Below, piece by piece: positions 9,753-18,427 of a stretch of 33,016 bases of DNA (position 1 is the stretch's first letter; every line of letters starts with the position of its first letter). The notes under the pieces were generated by a model. It made no database searches, was not told the origin of the DNA, and was given only the letters and a program-made list of their open reading frames with translations. The position numbers and the translations under genes are program-made. The DNA is from Haplomitrium mnioides (taxonomy: Eukaryota; Marchantiophyta; Haplomitriopsida; Calobryales): positions 1 to 33,016 of the forward strand of contig JBNGIS010002240.1 of the NCBI GenBank assembly GCA_049999725.1. The letters run 5' to 3'.

Positions 9753-10326
9753 TGCCCACGAGTATTGGATGGTGGGCTACTAGACTAAGAAAGGAAAGAG
9801 GAGCTTGCGCCTCTTTAATTTGCAGCCTTCTTCTACAACCAAACTTCCTCGACAGATTATACAAAGTGTTTTTAGTTGCCCTGCAATTTCGACAAAACTT
9901 AAACATTCAGGAGATGATGCTTTTGTCAATGTTTATGAGAAGCCGCAGGCTTTTTACAAATTTTTTATTGCCCATTTATCAATAGAGTAGGATTGGATCC
10001 TTGATCTCTACTCTGGGTCTGGCACAGGCCTTGTCTGTGATTTAAAGCTGATGCAAAACTGCATCGTGGTGGAATATGATAGACGTCAGTCTACTTATAT
10101 TCCTTAGAGGGTTTTGGAGATGGCTTCCTTGCCACCCGATGTGACCGAGTCACAGATAATTTTTGCATACCACAAGGAACCTGTTCCTCCTAGTACTGCA
10201 AGTGCTTCCAGTGACTTTGTTGTAATATCGGGGATTGGAAAGTCTCAACAGGATTCTCTAACGGCTACAAATGCTCAGCCTATGGATTTAGATGAGACAA
10301 TTCCTCCTAAAGAGTATAGAGTCTAA
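9753..10326 (+). pseudogene. Beta-class DNA N6/N4 methyltransferase-like C-terminal fragment
   Basis: One plus-strand frame runs from the LTR edge to a stop at 10324-10326, with three in-frame stops (near 9781, 9988 and 10108). The order of motifs fits the end of an N6/N4-type DNA methylase with the catalytic motif first and the cofactor motif last. A Lys-Pro followed by aromatic and hydrophobic residues (EKPQAFYKFFIAHLS) comes first. Then come Asp-Trp and the S-adenosylmethionine loop DLYSGSGTG, a strand ending in acidic E-Y-D (NCIVVEYD), and R-Q. After this the protein becomes Pro/Ser/Thr-rich and ends PPKEYRV. The catalytic DPPY-type motif would lie upstream but is cut off by the Gypsy-1 LTR at 9753, so the missing half should be left of the window. 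An AATAAA follows 28 bases after the stop. The family assignment rests on motif reading only. Whether it was a host gene or a transposon gene is open. Confidence 0.6.
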
Positions 10327-10353
10327 GGATCTGTTTGAACAATTTGTATTATT

Positions 10354-10359
10354 AATAAA
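10354..10359 (+). other. AATAAA poly(A) signal
   Basis: AATAAA stands 28 bases after the stop of the methyltransferase-like pseudogene, on the same strand and followed by T-rich sequence. That is consistent with the 3' end of its former transcript. Confidence 0.4.
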
Positions 10360-10464
10360 GTTTATGTTTTCCAAATTTTTATTTACCAAAGTTTCATCTT
10401 GTTGCTCTCTCAATGTATTTCAAGTCTTTTCATCACGATTTAGTTTCATGAGCTTAAGAATAGT

Positions 10465-10840
10465 TTGAAGTTAATTGCAAATCTAAAGATGATTTGGAGT
10501 CTTTGTGCATTGTTTAGTATCGTTGTGCATTAAGGCTATCTAGTTCTTGTTTGGATTCCCTGCATGCCCAAGCTCTCAGGTTATTGTTTAGAGTCCTTTC
10601 ACCCATAAGCCAAAGGGTTCTTGTTCAATGTCTATGCTTGCATAGGCTGTAGGGTTCTTGTTTAGAATCTTGGCTTGTAGTAGCTCTAGGGTTCTAGTCC
10701 AAAGTCCATGCGTGCATAACTTCATTGTTCTTGTTCAGAGTCTAAGTACAGACATGATTTAGGATTCTTGTTCAGAGTCTATGTATGCATCGGCTTTACG
10801 GTTATGGTTTGGAGTTATGCTTGCATAGGATTTGTTAGCT
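10465..10840. repeat. Degenerate 36-37 bp minisatellite, about 10 units
   Basis: The unit approximates GGTTCTTGTTCAGAGTCTAT followed by a GCTTGCATAGGCT-like part. Unit starts are readable at 10541, 10578, 10615, 10652, 10689, 10725, 10762 and 10799, with spacings of 36 or 37 bases. Two more decayed units precede them. It lies between the methyltransferase-like pseudogene and the AT-rich repeat at 11063. Confidence 0.85.
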
Positions 10841-11062
10841 ACGATGCTCAAGGTCAGGTTCAAAGTCCTTACTCAACTGGGCATTTACATTTTTTTGCAA
10901 TTTTTTTCCACCAAAAGATATATGTTTTATTTTATTTTTGATGAATTTAGTTTATTCACAATAATATAAAGTTTTTATAAAATATTTGAATAACCAAAAT
11001 GCTTGTTTTGCAAGGTATTTTCTACAAACAAATGTTTGAAATATAATCCCAATGTAAAATAT
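10841..11062. other. AT-rich spacer with no gene
   Basis: Very AT-rich sequence with T and A runs links the minisatellite to the repeat at 11063. It may belong to the same repeat, whose second copy runs off the right edge of the window and cannot be compared here. Confidence 0.5.
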
Positions 11063-11217
11063 GCATTTTTGGTCTATAAAAAACGATTTTCTTTTCGAAA
11101 AGAAGATTTCAAACGTAAATTTGATGTTTTTTAATGCCAAATCACCAAAAAAAAGTTTTCGACTACCAAGTGAAACAAGAACTCAGTAGGGGTTCCTCGT
11201 TCAAAGTAGCGGTTGTT
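11063..11217 (+). repeat. Inverted dispersed repeat, copy 1
   Basis: About 155 bases match the reverse complement of 32864-33016. Shared blocks include GCATTTTT, TTCGAAAAGAAGATTT, AAATTTGAT, CCAAGTGAAA, GAACTCAGTAG and GTTCAAAGTAG followed by GGTTGTT. By eye about three quarters or more of the bases agree. Both copies stop matching at about the same base, next to unrelated retrotransposon pol sequences. Confidence 0.8.
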
Positions 11218-11974
11218 TGTGGATGATATGCTTCGAGCATTATCAATGTTCATCACACGGATTGAGATAGTTTTTTACTAGTTGTGGAGTTTGCATACAA
11301 CAAGTACTGAATTTTCTCCTTTCTTTCTTAATTCTTGTCAACATCCTCTTGTTTCCAATGGTTTTCTTTCTCCTTCCTCTTCCAATGTTCTAAGTCTTTT
11401 TCCACCTTTTTGTTTCGTTTATCTTCCTCTTTGGAAGATGCCAGAAACCATCTTGCTACTGCTCAAAATCGGCAAAAACATATGTCGATGAACATCATCG
11501 TGATTTCTCTTATATTTTAGGTGACCAAGTGATGATTTCTACTCATGATCTTCCTTTTTCTTTAGATACTCAAGTCTGTAAGTTATCTCTATCTTGGATT
11601 GGTCATGTCTCAGTTTTTGAAGTTATTTCTCTTCTTGCGTACAAACTTGATCTTCCTCTTCATATGAAGATTCATCATGTGTTCCATGTGTCTAAACTTT
11701 GGCCTTTTGTTCCTAGTCCATCTTCTTTTCCCAATCGTATTCAACTTCCTCCTTCGCATATTGTTCTTAATGATCTTGAAGAATTTTAATCGACCACATT
11801 TTGGCGAAAAGAGTTATCAAGTAAGGGTGGGATCCACAAGTTCAATGCAAGGTTTTGTAGAAAGGCTATCCACTTTATGAAACTACATGGGAACCTTCTT
11901 CAAATCTTGAGAATACTCAAGAGGTTATTCAAATATTTGAAAGTTGTGGCAATGATGAGGACGTCATCGATTAG
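11205..11974 (+). pseudogene. Chromovirus integrase C-terminus with chromodomain
   Basis: A decayed 3' end of Ty3/gypsy pol on the plus strand. In order: DDMLRAL, part of the late core; V-E-F-A-Y-N with a frameshift, then S-T-E-F-S-P-F-F-L-N and Q-H-P, the block after the catalytic Glu; the LSLSWIG...V and Y-K-L-D-L-P blocks of the integrase C-terminal beta domain; H-H-V-F-H-V-S-K-L and F-P-N-R. From 11789 to 11974 comes a chromodomain with LAKRVI, KGYPLYETTWEP and an acidic end D-E-D-V-I-D before a TAG. Two stops lie within the chromodomain and several more frame changes lie upstream. The chromodomain guides integration to chromatin with particular histone marks. The rest of the element is missing, and the left edge abuts the repeat at 11063-11217. 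Confidence 0.85.
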
Positions 11975-11987
11975 AAAGCGGGAATTA

Positions 11988-12420
11988 TGTAATAGTACAA
12001 GCATAAGGTTGTGCTATTAATAAGAAAATAGAGAGGAGTGAATGAAGTGGTAGTGAGTCACTTTTAGGGTTGAGATTAGATTACTTGTCTCTAAAGTCAC
12101 TTTTAGTAGAGAGTCACTTTTAGGGCTGAGATTAGAAGTGACTTGTATGTGAAGAAATAGGGATGATACCCTCTTCTCTTGTATAAATAGAAGGGCTTCT
12201 TAGCCCCACTCCTCATTTTGGAGTTCCTCTTCAATCAATTGGGTTGTTTGGTTGCTTGGTTTTTGCTTGCACTCTTGGTCTTAGCTTGGACCTTGAGTTG
12301 CTTTTGGTTGAAGAACTCTATTAGAGTTCACTATGAGTTCTTACTCATTTGGATTTGGTCTGTGAGATTATTTTATACTTACTGACCATTGCTTGACTTG
12401 TGAATTGACCTACTAACTTT
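11988..12420 (+). mobile_element. Chromovirus 3' LTR (right end approximate)
   Basis: The LTR starts TGTAATAGTACAAGC, 13 bases after the pol stop, and a short purine-rich AAAGCGGGA precedes it. A TATAAATA box stands at 12182-12189, so transcription would start near 12210. In the U3 part a block like AGTCACTTTTAGGG plus GAGATTAGA appears twice (near 12057 and 12114). The right end is not fixed because no 5' LTR copy or target duplication is in the window. A CA near 12420 is my best guess. Confidence 0.65.
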
Positions 12421-13219
12421 CACCAATTTTTTGGATCCAAATGTACTAGTCAATGTTTGCCTCAATCGTACTTGCAAATCTTCTGCCAATATTTATGCAT
12501 CTTATGGTATTCTCATCAGCAAGAATATTACAAAAATGATTAACAAACATTTTCATGCAAGGTTCACCATCTATATACTCCCAATTGGTTTCTATTATAG
12601 CCTATATTGTGGGTAATATAGAAAGTACTTGTTTGCTCCATGTTGGCTTTGATATGTCAAAACATCTTAACATGTTGACTTTAAGTTCTTACAATCAATA
12701 TTGCTTGTTGGGATCAACATTACTGACATCATTTTCAAAATTCTATAAAAAGATAAGACAAGTCCAAGCTCAACACCACCTCAAATATGGACTAACTCTT
12801 AAGACACATAAAACAAGAGGCAATTGATATTGGAATAGTGTAGGATTGTTTTTAGGAGGAAAATGCAAGAAAAATCCATATGAGGCTATTTTTCTTGAAA
12901 ACTTGAATAAATTTGACCATAAGAGACTGAAAAGGTGGTAAACAGGAGCATCTAAAGATATTGATCTAATTAGATCAAATCAATTGTAGGATCGATAAAA
13001 TCGAGTTGGGATGAGTAACTTTGAATAGCCGAAAAGAAAGATTGAAGAGGATGATCATGATAGAGTGTATTGGTGATATCACCATGATCGGATAAATCAA
13101 AAGGAACAATTTATCATTGAAAGTTGAAATTAATATGTTGTTTGTTGTCATTATGATGTGAAGTGGAAGTGAGCAAGAAGTTTTGATCAATTGTTCTTTG
13201 TGCTCTGCTAAAAAAAATA
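12421..13219. other. No recognisable feature
   Basis: AT-rich sequence with only short open stretches and no similarity that I recognise. It may be decayed non-coding flank of the chromovirus or of the pseudogene that starts at 13220. Confidence 0.4.
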
Positions 13220-15092
13220 TGCCAAGAGGTGGAAGAGGCACTAGGGTTCTATCGCGACAGTTAGAATAAAAGAAAATGTTGCTCTTGGCAATTCAAGAAG
13301 AAGACAAAGACATTAGGATTGCCAGAGAAATCAAAAAAGTTCATAAAATTGAGATGGGTTGCAATGAAGAACACCGAGAGTGCTAGAAAGGCCAATTAAG
13401 AATTTGCATTTGCCAAAGATTTCTTACAACTTGAAGAAGTGCTTAATGAAGAGAAGGCTGTAGGGTTTCTTTAGCAAGTCTAGGTCTATGGATGTGTCAT
13501 CAGTATTCCAAAAGGTGGAGATTATCCAAATGAATGTGAAGAAGACCAGAATTGTAATGGTATTCCGCAAGTCTTAAGTGGTGTTCTGAGAAGATTATAT
13601 GAAGAAGGCTTATGGGTTGATGGAGGGAGATTACCTATATAAAAAGCTCAGAGGACAAGCACTTTTCTTATTTGGTGCCTCATCATAGCAATGCAAATAA
13701 TGGGTACAAAATTGCAAAAGTGAGAGATCAGTTGGTGCCAGAGTTCATTCAGTTGTGAGGACATCTCTTGTTCCAGCCAAAATTCTACTACGTATCAAAG
13801 AGGAACTTTATTTTCTTGTTGAATGTTTGGAAGGGCTACGCCAAATAGGTGGCAAATTTTATTCAAAAGAGATTATATTGATACTTCAAATTGTTATAGG
13901 CAAAGAATCCAGTGATATAGTTGGGCCATTCCTTCTACATTAGTTGGAGGGTCAAAAACTGTGCATGAAAAGGGAATTGTTTGACATTAATAGCCATGTG
14001 AGAGAAGTATCAATAGAGACTATGTGGAATGAGGGAGTTCCAAGTAATGTGGGATGAACCCAATGGACTATGCTATCCACTGATCCAAACTTTGGTGAGG
14101 AGGTGGAGACACATAATAGAAAGAGGTTGTATTTTAGAATGTCAAAGAGAGCTAGAGTAGAGAAGGCGATATGAATGCCAAAACAGCAAGCGACCATTGG
14201 GATAGTTCCAAGTGGAGAAGGCCCGTTAGGCAACCTCAGAGGAAGCCCAAGAATAGATGGAGGTGCTATTGCAATGGATATTGTTGATTTGGGTGATGAT
14301 TAAGAGTCTTCGGAGCAAACATTGGATCATGCAGATGCGTCTTAAGTAGAGATGTAGAGAGAGGTGAGAGAGAGAGAGAAGCTGAGGTAGGAAAAATCGA
14401 TGCTTAGGATATGATTTTGAATGCCATGGGGAGTTTGAGAAGTATGATTGAACAAGTGGTGGAAGCGTTGTTGAGAACATCTTTGGTTATAGAACCGATG
14501 AGAATGCCAATACCCGAAAAAGGCACGAAAGAGATAATGGTTTTGATGTTAGCAAGTCACATTGCAAGAGAGAATGAAATTGAAGATTCAATGATGGTGC
14601 CAGCCATGGCAAAGCTGATGGATGATTTGGACGATGGAACAAGTAGCGATGAAGAAACTAATTTTGAAAGTGAAGAATGGAAGGAAGGATTAAAAAGACA
14701 GGCTAGAAGGTTGAAAAGAAGACAAGTTTGATTGATAGCTATGATTAGGTAGCTGAGAAAAAAGAAGGCAAAAATGGAAGGAATTCGAATAGAGAAGTAG
14801 AAAAAGGATTTGCGAAATGAGAGTACAAATGGGAAATATGATGTCTCCAATGGCAGATTGGATGGGAGAAAGGGTTTAAAAGTCAAGTGGTTGATGAAAC
14901 AAGCCAATTGCAAAGGTCTGAGAACTAAGTGTTTGTAGTGTTAAAAGAAAAAAAAAAGTCGAAGCAGAAGTGAGAAAGTGAAGAGAGGTAATTACTTAAC
15001 TTCAAAATGAGATTGATGTTGATGGTGAGATGAAGAAGAGTTGGGAAGAATTCTATCGGAAGATTTCTCAATGTCATAAGGATAAGATCAAG
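13220..15092 (+). pseudogene. Unrecognised protein-gene remnant, part 1
   Basis: Starting at an ATG at 13220 (M-P-R-G-G-R-G, a basic start), coding-like sequence runs in shifting plus-strand frames. Readable parts include an Arg/Lys/Glu-rich helix (EEDKDIRIAREIKKVHKIE), a more globular block with S-I-P-K-G-G-D-Y-P-N-E-C-E-E-D and V-L-R-R-L-Y-E-E-G, and, at 13755-13943, L-Y-F-L-V-E-C-L-E-G-L. Later there are two acidic stretches and, at 14411-14731, an acidic then basic segment (DDLDDGTSSDEET, then Arg/Lys). The frame at 15030-15092 (W-E-E-F-Y-R-K-I) ends on a codon boundary at the solo LTR and continues in phase at 18428. Many stops show it is dead. I cannot name the family. Charged, low-complexity stretches suggest a nuclear or nucleic-acid-binding protein, but that is a guess. 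Confidence 0.4.
15088..15092. repeat. 5-bp target site duplication, left copy
   Basis: TCAAG, identical to 18423-18427, directly before the TG of the solo LTR. Confidence 0.85.
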
Positions 15093-16069
15093 TGTCGCTC
15101 CCCTGTTTCAAGCCTTAACCTTTTCAGGCCCTATTTTGAGTGCAGGGGAGGACAGGTTTACGAGCTTTCAAGTTCTTTTTTGAGATGGCCCCTTGCTAGT
15201 TACCACTTTCAGACCTTAAGGACTCTTTCTCTCCTTACATACCTTATATGCACCTCTCACTCTTCTTCTTCTCACAATCAAGTTAGACATTCAACCATTC
15301 TCAGATTCACATCCAGTAACCCCCAGCTGGTTTGTGTGTAATTCCTGCACTTTATTCCAAGGGCCCAATAACTCAGACCCTGCCACCTTATTTGTGCTTG
15401 GGGCAGAATGGGTGTTGGTGACCTGCACCATTGAACAATACAAAAGGCTGGACTCCCCCTCTTAGGGTTGTCACAGAGCTGGAACAGATTATCCTAACTG
15501 TCCTAATGCACTAAGTCCTAATCTATGCAACAGAATCAGACCAGAGAGCATTTACCCCCATGATGCCAGACTTGTGTCAAGGGATTGGACTCCCTATTCA
15601 AGGCTGCTCCTAGGGTCTACTCAACTGATGTGTGTCTCCTAATCTAATACAATTCTATAGCACAATGGAGAAAGGAAATCTAGCCTACACATATATGAAC
15701 AACAATTTATACAATATACAAGAGAAAACAGAGTCCTTGAAGGCCCTCTGGATTTCTACCAATTGATACTTCCCTTATGAGTCCCGCTGCCTTACAACCC
15801 AACAACCCACACACCCTCCTCTCAAGATAGTTTTTTAACTTCTCTCGCGAGAAGCTCTACTTTTTACTTCCTCAAGCTAGGAAGAGAGTTTCTTTGACTT
15901 CCACCTCTGGAAGACAGCTTTACTAGCTGCAGGTAGCCCACTCCACCCTCAAGCCTCGACAGGTCATCCCGCGCACTGTGCAGGCACTAGCACAGCGCCC
16001 CCGCCCCCGCCCCCCCTCTCAACTCCACTTGAAGAAACACACCAGAGTGTCCTCTGAACACTCTGGGCT

Positions 16070-16685
16070 GATACTCACATACAAGGAATGGTAAAGACAA
16101 CCATAAGCTCCTCACTTGGTGACCTCTTCCGAAGTCATAACCAGTCGGAATCCCTTCGAACTATCATATCAGTAACCCGCCGCTCTGGTCTACCGGCAAG
16201 GATGAGTTCTTTGGATCGCCCGAGCATCCAGAGCTCCTCACTCTGCAATCCTCGACGCCCTTCCAATCCACATCCAAATCCCCCTGGCCCCTTGGAGCTA
16301 GTAACCCTGCTTCACGTAGTTTCTCACTGAATTCCCACTTCAACCGCCCCTCGTTGCGATTTCCTTGTCCTCAGATCGTGATGCTCCTATACAGAGAATG
16401 CAGAGACGACCCCAAATCCTCCCATGGTGGCCTCTCCCGAAGTCTTAGCCGGCCAGAATTCAATCGAGACCCCATATCAGTAACCTTCCGCTTTGGTCGA
16501 CCAACAAAGATGAGTTCCCTGGATCACCCAAGCACTTAGAGCTCCTCACTCTGCGATCCTCGACGCCCCTCCAGTCCACGTCTAAATCCCCCTGGCCCCC
16601 TAGAGAGAGTACCTCTGCTTCACGTGGTCTTGTCAGTGAATTCTCAATCCAGCCCTCTCGTTGCGATTCCCCTTTGCATGCAGTC
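16070..16685. repeat. 308-bp tandem duplication within the solo LTR
   Basis: Landmarks recur at a constant offset of 308: GACCTCTTCCGAAG at 16121 and GGCCTCTCCCGAAG at 16429; TTGCGATT at 16354 and 16662. The blocks AGAGCTCCTCACTCTGC, ATCCTCGACGCCC and CCCCCTGGCCCC also occur in both units. The Gypsy-1 LTR has only one unit, around 7320-7430. Confidence 0.85.
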
Positions 16686-17676
16686 GCCTCGCGCCTTGAG
16701 ATTGCATGTACATCAACCTGAAAGAATTCAAGGGTCGTTGATGTATACCCCCTTGCGCGTTGCCCCCTCGAGCCTGATCCGCAAAACAATTGTTAATCCC
16801 ATTAGCTCAGAATAAGAGACGATGACGCGTGGCTTCACTGTTTGGTAATCCCATTACTACGGAATTGAAGAAGGCGCCGCGTGTCCTGCAGTTGGCCAAG
16901 AAAAAGACAAGGTCAACGGTAACTTCAACGGGGAGCTCCGAGGAATCTTGCAGGAAGAGATTCGGCAGATTCCCGCAGAACCAAGTCAAAAGAGGCTCTT
17001 CAGAACTGAGTTCCGAAGTGCCCTACGGAACCCACTCCACTCTGAAAGAACTCACTTAACACTTCCGAACGCTTGCTATAAGAACTACTAGGCATTTTCA
17101 AACCGTTCGCCCCTTTCAAACTTTCGGATGCCGGCCGCACCCCGTCAAACTTTCACCCTTGTAGTTGCCAAAGCGACGAAGAGTCACCCTTTCGGCGCCG
17201 CTAGCTCCTCCATCGGTCGCATTAGCGTTATCTTCATTTTCCATCCGCTCTCATCTCCCTCGCCAATTCGCCGATAGATCATCCTTTCGTCGTGCCCTTT
17301 GTTTCTCCCCACTGGATAGGCGCCATATCGCCATTCTCGCTCAACCTTCTTCTCGTTGGACGGTTTGCGATGAGTCACCGTTTCACTATTGACGTGCATT
17401 GTTTGAACCGGATCACCGATGAGTCACCTTTTCGCCTTCACTCGCTCTTATTTGGCCAGTTCGGTGATTTGTCTCCCTTTCGGCTCTCCTCTGTGTTTCC
17501 TCTTGACGGATCTGCGCTAAGTCGTCCCTTTGGCTTCCCCGCTCCTCCTCTGCTTGAATCTTTGATATATCGTCCTTTCGGCACTCTCCCATTTTCCTTC
17601 GGCCAGATCCCTGATAAGTCGTTGTTTCGGGCCCTCATCCTTGATCCCTTGTTGGTTTCCTCACTCATCCCTCTTA

Positions 17677-17733
17677 AACGGGGTTCCCAAGTCGTAAGAC
17701 GGATTGGAACCCCGTTAAGTGGGCTCCCCACTT
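17677..17733. repeat. Pair of hairpins in the solo LTR
   Basis: AACGGGGTTCC (17677-17687) is an exact inverted match to GGAACCCCGTT (17706-17716) with an 18-base loop. Directly after it, AAGTGGG (17717-17723) pairs with CCCACTT (17727-17733). The second motif also occurs in the Gypsy-1 LTR repeat at 9035-9140. Confidence 0.7.
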
Positions 17734-18422
17734 AGGGAGGCGCCTGTCTGCAGATTGGCGGGCCTCCTAGTGCCGCCACATCATCCGTAGAATCTCGCGA
17801 AGGGCTCTAGAGACGCCACATTTCCATGGAATCTCGCGGGACCTTTTGGGGACTCCACTCTTCAGCCATGACTCATAGACTCAAATGGAGCGTTCGATCG
17901 GATCTTGCAGGGCTCGCCCCTACTTGCGGGATCGAGGCATCCCCCTTCCCTGGCCTTGCTCGCCCTCATGACGATCTCACCTCCTCCTTTCAGCTCTTGA
18001 TCCTTGCTTCCCGATTTGTAACCGTTGCAAGACCTCGTGATCTGCCTTTCTTCGGAGTGCCTTCGGACTTCCTTGTTGTTGATCCGTTCTTCTTCCTCCT
18101 ACAATCGCTTCGCCATAGGTGGCTGCTTTGTTTCTTCTCCCCAGGCTCTGATCTCCGCATCCTCCTTAGGCCCACGGATTCTCGCTGGCCTACTTCGAAT
18201 TTGAAAATGAGGCCCCTCCCTTGGCTGGCGATCACTGCTCTCTCCTCATCTCTTCCGCCATGATCTTGTTTCCCTCCTAGGAATCATGCGCCTTGCTCTT
18301 AGTAGTTGTTTGAGGTTAATCCATGGCTCCAGAGAGGCCTTCACTCTTGCTAAGGGTCATTGTGTTAGTGATGCTTCCGATTTCCTGCATTCAGCTTTAG
18401 TGCCCCAAACCACTGGCTGACA

Positions 18423-18427
18423 TCAAG
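18423..18427. repeat. 5-bp target site duplication, right copy
   Basis: TCAAG, identical to 15088-15092, directly after the CA end of the solo LTR. Confidence 0.85.

Larger units (their letters stand above)
15093..18422 (-). mobile_element. Solo LTR (3,330 bp) related to the Gypsy-1 LTR
   Basis: It begins TGTCGCTCCCCT, ends CACTGGCTGACA, and is flanked by perfect TCAAG duplications. It is collinear with 6295-9752 over its entire length, though clearly diverged. The AGATGGCCCC block lies about 90 bases from the left end in both, and both have the CTCTCGCGAGAAGC, TCCCCACTTAGGGAGGC and CACTGG(T/C)TGACA blocks. There is no internal domain or primer site, so this is a solo LTR left by recombination between two LTRs. 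The strand is given by analogy with Gypsy-1. Open stretches inside (for example 17292-17735) are Pro/Ser/Phe/Arg-rich with counterparts in several frames and are probably not genes. Confidence 0.87.

Noticed and set aside
6294-9753. ATGTA before and TACAT after the Gypsy-1 LTR as a target duplication.
   Set aside because: They are inverted, not direct, copies, and the left one is inside the element. They are better read as part of the LTR's inverted ends.
11988-12420. A solo LTR reading for the chromovirus LTR.
   Set aside because: It follows directly on the matching integrase/chromodomain remnant in the same orientation, so it is the 3' LTR of that element.
17165-18263. Long plus-strand open frames (up to about 147 codons) in the solo LTR.
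   Set aside because: GC-rich LTR sequence with open frames on both strands, low-complexity Pro/Ser/Phe/Arg composition and no counterpart of the same frame kept in the Gypsy-1 LTR.
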